Origin: Bacteroidales bacterium
Lineage (GTDB): Bacteria > Bacteroidota > Bacteroidia > Bacteroidales > UBA12077
Direction: 5' to 3'
NCBI GenBank assembly: GCA_021108325.1
Contig: JAIORB010000097.1
Coordinates: 1 to 34,304, forward strand
Length of the DNA stretch: 34,304 nucleotides
The notes under the pieces: generated by a model
Told to the model about the DNA's origin: nothing
The model's input: the letters and a program-made list of their open reading frames with translations, nothing else
Database searches by the model: none
Shown: positions 25,623-33,536 of the stretch, one piece after another
Layout: every line of letters begins with the position of its first letter
Position numbering within the stretch: the stretch's first letter is position 1
Made by a program: the position numbers and the translations under genes

Positions 25623-27515
25623 ATGAAAAAATTAATATTATTTTGGATTTTACTTGTTATAACAAGTATTTCTATAAAAACTAATGCTCAGCAAATTGAA
25701 AATCTTCGAATAAAAACATTTGAAGATAAATTAAATCTGATATATGATATAGTGCATGAGAAATCCGGTCAATTATTTGACATCGAAGTTTTATGCTCCA
25801 ACGATGGTGGAACAAGTTTTACTATTCCGTTAAATTCTGTTTCCGGAGACTATGGCAATAATATTGAGGGAGGAAAAGATAAAATTATCGTGTGGGATGT
25901 ATTGAAAGATAGAAAAAATATGAAAGGTGAAGATTATGTTTTTAAAATTGTAGCCACACCAGGTAAATTAGAAAATCAAACCGATAATGTTGAAGCATTT
26001 CATTTCGAATTAGTTGATTGTTATAAAAAAGATAAAAAAATTATATGTGCATTAAAAATCACAAATAATGGAAAAAAACGGGAACTTAAGATGATAAACC
26101 GTTTAGCACGTATTTATGATTTTAAAGGGAAAAAGGTCGAGGCTTACTCATCAAAACTTGGAAGAGTGCAGGGCAATGCCCGATATGCAACACCAACATT
26201 AACATTTCAACCTAATCAAACAGATATTGCATTATTTAGTTTTGATATTACAGATGGCTTTTCAAACAGAATTAAAATGCTTGAGTTTGGTGTCGAAGTA
26301 TTGGAAATAACGTATGGCCTTGATCTGAAAACAGGAAATATTCAGTTTAAAGATATTTCATTTGACAATCCTCAAGAACTGGCTAAAACAGAATTAATAT
26401 CTCGAACAATGAGCCTCAATATTGGCCCCGAAATAACCCGAATCGTAGATATACAACCACCACATATAAGTTTTAGTAAACCTCAATTAATGAAGGATAA
26501 AACTACAAAGGTTAACACCGAAGAAGTAATTATTCACGGGAAAGTAACCGACAAAAATGGCGTTTTTGAGCTTACTGTTAATGGTATGTATGCCAACCTA
26601 AAAGAAAATGGTGATTTTGAAACCGACATTTATCTGGTTGAAGGTAATAATAATGTTTTTGTTCGTGCTGTAGACGCCTTTAACAATTCAATTGAAGAAA
26701 CTTATTCTATTGTTTATCAACCAATAAACAAGGAGAATCAGCGACAAACAAGTAATAATGTAAGTAAAGATCCTTCTATGCTTAATAAAAAAACAGCCAA
26801 AGAAGGAAAATATTATGCATTGTTAATTGGAGTTAACGAATATCCCGATCCTGAAATTATGAATCTTGACCAGCCCGTTACTGATGCAGGAAAGCTGTAT
26901 AATACATTAACAACAAATTATACTTTTGAAAAGGAAAACGTTACCTTACTAAAAAGCCCGACTCGTGAGGAAATTATATCCGAACTTGATCGATTAAACA
27001 GAATAATTACCGAAGATGATAATTTATTAGTTTTTTATGCTGGCCATGGTTATTGGGACAGAAAAGACGAAATTGGTTATTGGTTACCTTCAGATGCGAA
27101 AAAGGCAAATACAGCAAACTGGATGAGAAACAGCACCACTCGCGATTATCTCCGTACTGTAAAAACAAAACATACACTTCTTATTGCTGATGCTTGTTTT
27201 AGTGGTGGTATATTTAAAACAAGAAAAGCATTTGCCAATGCCCCCAAATCAATTCAAGAATTATATGAAGTTCCAAGTCGTAAAGCTATGACAAGTGGTA
27301 CTTTAAAAGAAGTACCTGATCGCAGTGTTTTCTTGCTTTATTTAACTAAAAGACTTGCTGAAAATACACAACCTTATATTTCGGCAGAAGAATTATTTAG
27401 CAGTTTTAAAATCGCTGTTTTAAATAATAGCTCAAATACACCACAATATGGTGAAATAAAAGATACCGGTGACGAAGGAGGTGATTTTATTTTTACCAGA
27501 AGAGTAGACAATTAA
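25623..27515 (+). CDS. Exported caspase-family (C14) peptidase with Ig-like region
   Basis: From the ATG at 25623 the product is 630 aa and begins with a signal peptide (MKKLILFWILLVITSISIKTNAQ with cleavage near 22), so this start is better than a TTG 54 bases upstream. Residues about 25-110 carry CSNDGGTSF and GGKDKIIVWDVL, a motif seen in many Bacteroidota exported proteins. About 285-365 is an Ig-like fold (VIIHGKVTDKNGVFELTVNG). The C-terminal 235 residues are a caspase/metacaspase domain starting YYALLIGVNEY. Its catalytic dyad is His475 in VFYAGHGYW and Cys525 in IADACFSGG. Substrates and activation are unknown. Metacaspases usually cut after Arg/Lys, but this is family knowledge only. 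The following 437 bases hold hairpin repeats. Confidence 0.9.
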   Translation: MKKLILFWILLVITSISIKTNAQQIENLRIKTFEDKLNLIYDIVHEKSGQLFDIEVLCSNDGGTSFTIPLNSVSGDYGNNIEGGKDKIIVWDVLKDRKNMKGEDYVFKIVATPGKLENQTDNVEAFHFELVDCYKKDKKIICALKITNNGKKRELKMINRLARIYDFKGKKVEAYSSKLGRVQGNARYATPTLTFQPNQTDIALFSFDITDGFSNRIKMLEFGVEVLEITYGLDLKTGNIQFKDISFDNPQELAKTELISRTMSLNIGPEITRIVDIQPPHISFSKPQLMKDKTTKVNTEEVIIHGKVTDKNGVFELTVNGMYANLKENGDFETDIYLVEGNNNVFVRAVDAFNNSIEETYSIVYQPINKENQRQTSNNVSKDPSMLNKKTAKEGKYYALLIGVNEYPDPEIMNLDQPVTDAGKLYNTLTTNYTFEKENVTLLKSPTREEIISELDRLNRIITEDDNLLVFYAGHGYWDRKDEIGYWLPSDAKKANTANWMRNSTTRDYLRTVKTKHTLLIADACFSGGIFKTRKAFANAPKSIQELYEVPSRKAMTSGTLKEVPDRSVFLLYLTKRLAENTQPYISAEELFSSFKIAVLNNSSNTPQYGEIKDTGDEGGDFIFTRRVDN

Positions 27516-27589
27516 TTAATAAATAAATCCTATTTATTGCAATCTTATAATTGTTTAGGTTCTTTCGCTTTAATTTAGATTTTTTTATT

Positions 27590-27606
27590 GAACCCATTCC
27601 GGGTTC
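27590..27606. repeat. Short hairpin downstream of the caspase gene
   Basis: GAACCC and GGGTTC pair around ATTCC. The stem follows TTTTTTATT and lies 75 bases after the caspase gene stop; it may be a weak terminator or the outermost unit of the hairpin cluster that follows. Confidence 0.5.
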
Positions 27607-27629
27607 TTATTATAGATTACATCTACCAT

Positions 27630-27779
27630 CCACAGGTTTCACCTGTGGTTATTATTGTTTAATACCTTCGAGAATATTAGCCACTCCACATAAAACCACG
27701 TAGTGGTTTAACAATAATACCCGCAGGCACAGCCTGTGGGTAATATCTATCACTAATCTCTCAACGCCGAAGGTGTTGA
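27630..27779. repeat. Cluster of REP-like palindromes
   Basis: Four hairpins lie in 150 bases. CCACAGGT/ACCTGTGG is at 27630-27648, AAACCAC/GTGGTTT at 27693-27709, CCCGCAGGC/GCCTGTGGG with one G-T pair at 27720-27740, and CAACGCC/GGTGTTG at about 27762-27778. Between them ATTATTGTTTAA (27651-27662) and TTTAACAATAAT (27707-27718) are inverted with respect to each other, so the first and third hairpins are mirror-arranged like a pair of REP elements. No coding potential. The remaining part of 27516-27952 contains only a small TTTGTC/GACAAA stem near 27873-27890. Confidence 0.75.
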
Positions 27780-27952
27780 ATTTTAATACAAAAAACATAT
27801 ACACCCTAAACAATTACGCAATTTTATATAAAAGAATCTGTTTTCTTTCATTTTATCGAAAATTATAATGTGTTTGTCCTGTAAGACAAATTCAAAACTT
27901 GCATAACTACTTCATTTTTCTTATATTACTTGCTTCACAAATAATATAAGCC

Positions 27953-30148
27953 ATGTCTGAAATTGTTCACGAATTAGATCAGATTGCCATTTCAGTTAAA
28001 TCGCATATGCTTCTGAGAAAGTTACTCAGAGAAAACCCTATGCTTGATGAAATAATGCGAAATGCCAGAAACGAAACTGAAGCATTAGTAGGCGTAAGAA
28101 ACCTGATACTTGAAGAGCTAAAGAAACACATTGATGCATATAAGTTTTATAAACGTGAGGTTATTGGCCGTGAAGCATTCGAAAAACTAGAATGGCAAGA
28201 TTTAGCAGCTATTCGTTTACTTGATTATATAGATAATGCAGGACGTGAATTTGATGATTTAAACTTACGTGGAGAAAAAGCCGTAAGTAACCCAATTGCT
28301 TTAATCTGGCTGGCAGTAAATTTTGGAACAGGTGGTGCAAAACCATTCTTTTTTGAAGATATGCTTCAGCTTTTTAGACAATTTACAGGTAAATCAAAAC
28401 GAGAGTTACCTTCAAAGGAAAAGGTAGAACAATGGATGGATAGATGGAGTCATGGTTTGGATCCACGCATTACAAAACTGCGTGAAGAAAACCGTGAACG
28501 TATTTTAAAAATCATAATTGATAAGATTGATTCAGGAGATATTAAAGATTCTAAATATTTTTTTGAACCAGACATATCTCAGGAACAAAAGTTTTTAAAA
28601 ACCCTGGAATGGTGGGACGATCGTCTTTTTCATTTAAGATTTGCTGTTCGATCACCAGATTTATTAAATGAGCTTTTAGGGAATTCTCTCGATCCTGATA
28701 CAATGAAAGTATTATATGAAGCTAAAGAAAAAGGAATTCCGTTTTTTGTAAATCCATATTATTTGTCATTATTACATGTACGAGTACCTTATTTTGCCGT
28801 TGGTGCCGATTTGGCTATTCGTCATTATGTAATTTACAGCAAACAGTTGCTTAATGAATTTGGTTACATAATTGCCTGGGAAAAAGAAGATATAGTTGAA
28901 CCGGGAAAACCAAATGCAGCAGGCTGGCTTCTACCCAACGATCATAATATCCATCGCCGGTATCCTGAAGTTGCAATATTAATTCCTGATACAATTGGCC
29001 GTGCCTGTGGTGGATTATGTGCATCATGTCAGCGATTGTACGATTTCCAGAGAGGTAATCTTAATTTTAATCTCGATAAACTAAAACCACGTAAAACCTG
29101 GGAAGAAAAACTTAAAAATCTTTTAAAATATTTTGAGGACGATCCTCAATTACGTGATATTCTGATCACGGGTGGCGATGCATTAATGAGTTCGGATAAA
29201 TCACTTGAAAAAATCTTAAATGAAATTTATGAAATGGCTTTACGTAAAAAAAAAGCCAATAAAAACAAAGCTAATGGTGAAAAATATGCCGAAATTATAA
29301 GAGTAAGACTAGGAACAAGATTACCGGTTTATCTGCCTCAAAGAATTACATATAAGCTAACTCAAATCTTAAAGGATTTTAAAGAAAAAGCCACTAAAAT
29401 TGGTATAAAACAATTTGTTATTCAAACGCATTTTGAATCACCAATGGAAGTAACACCCGAAGCTCGTGAAGGAATCCGAAAACTAATTACTGCCGGCTGG
29501 ATTGTTACAAATCAATTGGTTTTTACAGCTGCTGCATCGCGTCGTGGGCATTCTGCTAAACTAAGAAAAGTACTTAACGATATTGGAATTATTAATTACT
29601 ATACCTTTAGTGTTAAAGGTTATATGGAAAATAATTTCAATTTTGCCACCAACGAAAGAGCAGTTCAGGAACAAATGGAAGAAAAGATTTATGGCAAAAT
29701 CCCTGAAGAATATTACGATGAAATAAAAGACTTTCCGAATCACTCCGAATTATTAGTTGAAAAAATATCAGAGTTAAAAAGTAAAGCTAACCTGCCTTTC
29801 CTTGGTACAGATCGTAATGTATTAAACTTACCCGGAGTTGGTAAAAGTCTTACTTTCAGAACCATTGGAATAACCCGGTATGGAAGGCGAATATTGGAAT
29901 TTGATCATGACGCCAATCGTAATCACAGCCCTATTATTGAAAAAATGGGAAAAGTAATTATTATTGAATCCAAGTCGATTAGTGAATACCTTGAACAACT
30001 CGAAGATATTGGCGAAAATATTTCTGATTATGAAAGCATCTGGGGATATTCAATTGGAGAAACAGAACCCCGTATTCCTATTTATGAATATCCTGAGTAT
30101 GAATTTGAAATAACTAAAGAAAATACGAATCTTGAGATTGTTGATTAA
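27953..30148 (+). CDS. KamA-family radical SAM protein (lysine 2,3-aminomutase-like)
   Basis: The 731-aa protein has an N-terminal helical region of about 340 residues without an obvious known domain, then a radical SAM domain. The iron-sulfur cysteines are Cys352, Cys356 and Cys359 in RACGGLCASCQRLYDFQRG, the CxxxCxxC motif. ILITGGDALMS at 404-412 is the KamA-type GGD segment. LNLPGVGKSL at 625-633 places Lys631 where lysine 2,3-aminomutase has its PLP lysine (PGGGGK in clostridial enzymes). Classical KamA is about 415 aa and makes beta-lysine, so this long form may use another amino acid or peptide substrate; that is inference. It is monocistronic, in the plus direction, and convergent with the decayed kinase gene. 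No beta-lysine pathway genes are near. Confidence 0.88.
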   Translation: MSEIVHELDQIAISVKSHMLLRKLLRENPMLDEIMRNARNETEALVGVRNLILEELKKHIDAYKFYKREVIGREAFEKLEWQDLAAIRLLDYIDNAGREFDDLNLRGEKAVSNPIALIWLAVNFGTGGAKPFFFEDMLQLFRQFTGKSKRELPSKEKVEQWMDRWSHGLDPRITKLREENRERILKIIIDKIDSGDIKDSKYFFEPDISQEQKFLKTLEWWDDRLFHLRFAVRSPDLLNELLGNSLDPDTMKVLYEAKEKGIPFFVNPYYLSLLHVRVPYFAVGADLAIRHYVIYSKQLLNEFGYIIAWEKEDIVEPGKPNAAGWLLPNDHNIHRRYPEVAILIPDTIGRACGGLCASCQRLYDFQRGNLNFNLDKLKPRKTWEEKLKNLLKYFEDDPQLRDILITGGDALMSSDKSLEKILNEIYEMALRKKKANKNKANGEKYAEIIRVRLGTRLPVYLPQRITYKLTQILKDFKEKATKIGIKQFVIQTHFESPMEVTPEAREGIRKLITAGWIVTNQLVFTAAASRRGHSAKLRKVLNDIGIINYYTFSVKGYMENNFNFATNERAVQEQMEEKIYGKIPEEYYDEIKDFPNHSELLVEKISELKSKANLPFLGTDRNVLNLPGVGKSLTFRTIGITRYGRRILEFDHDANRNHSPIIEKMGKVIIIESKSISEYLEQLEDIGENISDYESIWGYSIGETEPRIPIYEYPEYEFEITKENTNLEIVD

Positions 30149-30173
30149 ATCCTAAATTATGCGTAGTGAACTG

Positions 30174-30368
30174 CTAGCTATTACACACAATTATTTTAAA
30201 ACAATATTTAAACTTTAAAACCACATCTATTTTATTGTTTTTACATGTTTTGACCGCATCTATTCCATTTTCGGCATGCAAAATATTTGCCTGAGTTTTG
30301 GACAATATCATTTCAAAATACCGATAGTTGTTTTCTCCATCTTCGGCAATAAGAATAGTTTTACCGAA
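30174..30368 (-). pseudogene. Truncated receiver-domain remnant, in frame after a TGA
   Basis: After the TGA at 30371-30369 that ends the kinase frame, the same frame continues FGKTILIAEDGENNYRYFEM, then KTQANILHAENGIDAVK and KIDVVL. This is the first half of a response-regulator receiver: beta1 with the acidic pocket (AED), helix 1, beta2 and beta3. In hybrid kinases of this type the joining sequence is usually YNW, and here it reads YN-TGA, one base from TGG. The homology stops at KIDVVL (near 30216), just before the phosphoacceptor Asp expected next, and 14 unrelated residues lead to a TAG at 30176-30174. The receiver is therefore both cut off by a nonsense codon and physically truncated. 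Confidence 0.85.
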
Positions 30369-31820
30369 TCAATTATAATTAGGTTCCTGATGTGAATTTG
30401 CTTTAACCAGCATTTCTTTTTCTGATATATTCTCATAAGGTATTGTAAAGTAAAAAACAGAGCCTTTACCAATTTTTGATTCAACCCAAATATCACCCTG
30501 CATACGGTCTATAAAACCTTTTGCAATTGCTAAACCTAAACCTGCTCCTTCATAAGTTCTTGACATACCAGTTTCGGACTGATGAAAACATTCAAATATT
30601 TTTTCTTTAATCCCAGAATCAATTCCTATGCCCGTATCACGAACAAAAAATTCAATATGCCTGGTTTTATAACTTGCTCCAATTTCAATTTTACCTTCCT
30701 GAGTAAATTTAATGGCATTATCAAGTAATTTATTTAAAATCCGGGAAGTTTTATCTTTATCGGAATAAAGTAATTTTTTAGTATCAGGAATTTCGAAGGT
30801 TTGTATTAACTCAATACCTTTTTGATCACATTTATCTTTATAATAATTAAAGTTGGCATCAACTATTTCCGTAGCATCAAATTCTTCATTTGTAATTTTG
30901 ATTTGACCTGTTTTTATTTTCGATACATCGATGACATCCTTAATAATGGCCAGCAATTGATGACAATTTTCGTTAATAACATTAATATGCTGGAGTTTGT
31001 CTTTATACGACAAATCCATATCTTTAAGAAGATTGGCAAATCCCATGATTCCGTTCATCGGGGTTCTGATTTCGTGCGACATGTTTGTAAGAAAAGCAGA
31101 TTTCAGCCTGTCAGATTCTTCAGCTTTCATTTTGGCTTTTTCAAGTTCAGCAGTGCGTTTTTTTACCAATTTTTCGAGATGATTTCGATGAAGTTCCAGT
31201 TCTTCTTTTTGTGATAAAATTTCTTCGTTTTGAGCCAGAATTTCTTCTTTTTTATTTAGTATTTCATTTTCAGCTTCTTTAATTTTGGTAATATCAGTAT
31301 CTATAGCTATAAGTTTTTCAACTTGTCCTTTATTATTAATAATTGGAGTTAATGTGGTTTGAATCCATTTTTTTTTACCCGTTTTATATGTAATATGATT
31401 TTCGTAAGTGATACTTTCTTTTTGATTCAAACAACGCTCTACAATGTTTTTAATATCAGGATTGTGGCTTATCTTAAAAATATTATTACCTGTTTTATCA
31501 ATAAACCTGCTTAATGAATATTTATATAATTTAAAAAAGCCTTCGTTAACCCATTCAATATGTCCATCGGGTTTTGCTAAAACAACAACATTATTGGTTT
31601 CCCGGGCAATTATTGATTGTTTTTCAAGTTCTTTGTTTACACATGACAGACGTTTTGCCTGTATTTGAATTTCTTCTTTTTGCCGAGAAATTTCAATAGT
31701 TCTTTCTTTGACAGTTTTTTCAAGCTTGTCTTTTTCCTTTTTCAGTTTACGTGTATAAAGTTTAACAATAAGCCAAACTAAAAAAAGTGTACTAATACCA
31801 TAAGTAATATATGCAATCAT
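30369..31820 (-). CDS. Histidine kinase remnant of a hybrid sensor (PAS-HisKA-HATPase)
   Basis: The 483-aa frame has one membrane helix (about 4-21), a coiled coil KEKDKLEKTVKERTIEI, a PAS domain at about 68-180 (VVVLAKPDGHIEWVNEGFF, KWIQTTLTPI) and a second coiled coil. The HisKA domain has His249 in MSHEIRTPMNGIMG. The ATPase domain has LLDNAIKFT at 365-373, RDTGIGI at 394-400 and GAGLGLAIAKG. The N-terminus AYITYGISTLFLVWLIVKLYTRKLKK looks like the last membrane helix of large propeller/Y_Y_Y-type hybrid kinases, whose periplasmic sensor is missing here: a stop lies two codons upstream of the ATG. The C-terminal receiver is also broken. The kinase core may still be active, but sensor and output are lost. 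It follows a lipoprotein gene by 42 bases. Confidence 0.85.
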   Translation of the reverse strand: MIAYITYGISTLFLVWLIVKLYTRKLKKEKDKLEKTVKERTIEISRQKEEIQIQAKRLSCVNKELEKQSIIARETNNVVVLAKPDGHIEWVNEGFFKLYKYSLSRFIDKTGNNIFKISHNPDIKNIVERCLNQKESITYENHITYKTGKKKWIQTTLTPIINNKGQVEKLIAIDTDITKIKEAENEILNKKEEILAQNEEILSQKEELELHRNHLEKLVKKRTAELEKAKMKAEESDRLKSAFLTNMSHEIRTPMNGIMGFANLLKDMDLSYKDKLQHINVINENCHQLLAIIKDVIDVSKIKTGQIKITNEEFDATEIVDANFNYYKDKCDQKGIELIQTFEIPDTKKLLYSDKDKTSRILNKLLDNAIKFTQEGKIEIGASYKTRHIEFFVRDTGIGIDSGIKEKIFECFHQSETGMSRTYEGAGLGLAIAKGFIDRMQGDIWVESKIGKGSVFYFTIPYENISEKEMLVKANSHQEPNYN

Positions 31821-31862
31821 ACTTCACATTTTATTACATTGTTTATTCCAGTATTACTGCCA

Positions 31863-33272
31863 TTATTTTGAATTTAAAATTGCTTCACAATCATCAGGAT
31901 TGCAGAAGATAACAGATCTCTGGTCAAGAGATATCGAGGAAGGATCAATCAAATCAGATTCGCCTGTTTCCAGATATACTCTGCTTATAGGCGATGAAAA
32001 ATATTCTGACAAATCTAATAAAGTGCTTGTTTTATCCGTGAAAGCTAAAACAAGCTGATAATTTCCCGATTCCATCAGATAAGCATTCACCTCTTGTTCT
32101 GTTTGAATTTTATTTTTTACTAAAGAATTTTTCAAATAGCGGTTTACCCATTCAAGATAGGGATAATAATCATAATCCGGATAGGTTAAAGGATAATGAA
32201 ATGATGATGTGCCGGGATTGGTTGATTCCCATTCTTCAAATTCTTCCATTACTTCTCTATAATTTGAAAATTCAGCAATACCTTTATCAACGAAATATTC
32301 CTGTAGCCAGCCCAGCATTTCATCTAAACATTGCCTGTTGTCAACATCATTTGGATCCCAATCATGAAGATGCGAACCCACGCTAAATACCCAGACCAAA
32401 TCATTTTCATTAGTTTTCCAATTCAAATACAGTTGCAAAAACATGGCCTTAAGATGCTTAGCCGAAGCATCTATCTCAACACCAAAATGTGTACCTGTGT
32501 CAAAAATAGGATATTGCGGGATGGTAATTAATTTTCCATCTGTATTTTCTTCGAGAACAAATTCTCCCGGCCTAAATGGATTGTATGGAACCTGATGAAA
32601 ATACGGAAGCATTTGTTGTTCTTCACCCCCTTCTTTCATCTTAAAACCTAATCCGGAAAGCCAATTATATTTTTCATTATTTGTAATACCTCGAGGTTCA
32701 GGAGATCCATACACCAGATTAACTGCTGAAATTTCACTTGGGTTGCTTAATCCAAGAGCCTCTTTAATCATATTGTTAACAAATTCTACATTCTCCTCAA
32801 GATATTTTTTCTGCTCGGATCCTGTCATTTGAAAAAGCTGCAATTTTTCCCATTCGTTGAACTGACCCTTAGACTTATATTCATGTGAATGAGTTCCAAT
32901 AATGCCTCCGCTTTCATATAGCTGTTTAACTAAAGACAGGCATCGTTCCTTATCTTCACTTTCAGTGCACATCTCTGCCCATGGGCCTACAGACAAAAAA
33001 GATATGTCTGCGCCATAGTTTCGTGTAATATCCAACAGCCATTCAAGATCATTTAATTGTGCCTTAAATACTTGCATTCTTATTTCAGGGTTGGGAGAAC
33101 CTGAAACCACCTCGATTATGAAATCTTCGTGAGTATGAACATCAAATACAATATTTATTTTTCTTTTGACTGAATCTGGTTCATCGTTATTTAAATCCTG
33201 TTCTTTTTCACACGCCATAAAAGCGATTGCGAATACAATTCCCATAATAATTAAAATTGTTTTTTTGTTCAT
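31863..33272 (-). CDS. Lipoprotein with polysaccharide-deacetylase-like motifs, function unknown
   Basis: A 469-aa protein with a hydrophobic signal ending AFMAC; Cys21 is a good lipidation site followed by Glu-Lys-Glu. The mature protein starts with a metal-site-like INIVFDVHTHEDF (Asp44, His46, His48). A second His cluster is GGIIGTHSHEYKSKG (His128, His130), and a later one is VFSVGSHLHDWDP. The layout recalls NodB-like or TIM-barrel metal-dependent hydrolases, but I cannot place it in a named family. The C-terminal about 70 residues look like a small beta domain. It is preceded by a strong AAAGGAGG Shine-Dalgarno, unusual in this phylum, and followed 42 bases later by the kinase remnant. 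Confidence 0.75.
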   Translation of the reverse strand: MNKKTILIIMGIVFAIAFMACEKEQDLNNDEPDSVKRKINIVFDVHTHEDFIIEVVSGSPNPEIRMQVFKAQLNDLEWLLDITRNYGADISFLSVGPWAEMCTESEDKERCLSLVKQLYESGGIIGTHSHEYKSKGQFNEWEKLQLFQMTGSEQKKYLEENVEFVNNMIKEALGLSNPSEISAVNLVYGSPEPRGITNNEKYNWLSGLGFKMKEGGEEQQMLPYFHQVPYNPFRPGEFVLEENTDGKLITIPQYPIFDTGTHFGVEIDASAKHLKAMFLQLYLNWKTNENDLVWVFSVGSHLHDWDPNDVDNRQCLDEMLGWLQEYFVDKGIAEFSNYREVMEEFEEWESTNPGTSSFHYPLTYPDYDYYPYLEWVNRYLKNSLVKNKIQTEQEVNAYLMESGNYQLVLAFTDKTSTLLDLSEYFSSPISRVYLETGESDLIDPSSISLDQRSVIFCNPDDCEAILNSK

Positions 33273-33278
33273 AATATT

Positions 33279-33286
33279 CCTCCTTT
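33279..33286 (-). promoter_or_regulatory. Strong Shine-Dalgarno (AAAGGAGG) for the lipoprotein gene
   Basis: On the minus strand AAAGGAGG stands 6 bases before the ATG at 33272, a near-perfect anti-16S match with ideal spacing. It fixes the start. None of the other genes that I checked here has anything comparable. Confidence 0.8.
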
Positions 33287-33430
33287 ATAATTTTATTGAA
33301 TCACAATTTTCTTCACACTTATAATATCATTAACTACGGTATTTATGCCATAACCGGTAAAAACAATTGCAAAGTCACTATTAAAATTTTATAGCTCAAA
33401 TAAACCGAGCTTGTTATATAAAAACAAATA

Positions 33431-33464
33431 AAATATCGTACGATTGATCAATCGTACGATATTT
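33431..33464 (-). terminator. Perfect 34-bp palindrome, probable terminator or operator
   Basis: AAATATCGTACGATTGA is followed at once by its exact reverse complement. Read on the minus strand the stem is followed by the T-rich run TTATTTGTTTTTATAT. It begins about 72 bases after the stop of the AraC-type gene, which suits an intrinsic terminator. The stem is rather AT-rich with two CGTACG cores, so a binding site for a dimeric regulator of the downstream lipoprotein gene is an alternative. The gap 33273-33536 otherwise contains the Shine-Dalgarno above and no gene. Confidence 0.6.
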
Positions 33465-33536
33465 GTATAATTATGTAGCAGGTTTTAAGGATGTTAGTTT
33501 TTTTAACTGAACAAGGAAGATGTGTAGGTTATTTCT

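Noticed and set aside
27590..27779. Hairpin cluster as a CRISPR array
   Set aside because: The stems differ in sequence and are not evenly spaced, and no cas gene is present.
25623..30148. Caspase, HupE and KamA genes as a defence or cell-death island
   Set aside because: The caspase is exported, no nucleotide-binding sensor, effector or mobile element is adjacent, and the genes are separated by large gaps with their own repeats.
30369..30371. The in-frame TGA as a selenocysteine or recoded codon, given the nearby SelD fusion
   Set aside because: The receiver after the TGA is itself truncated before its active-site Asp, and relatives have Trp at this point, so a TGG to TGA mutation in a decaying gene is simpler.
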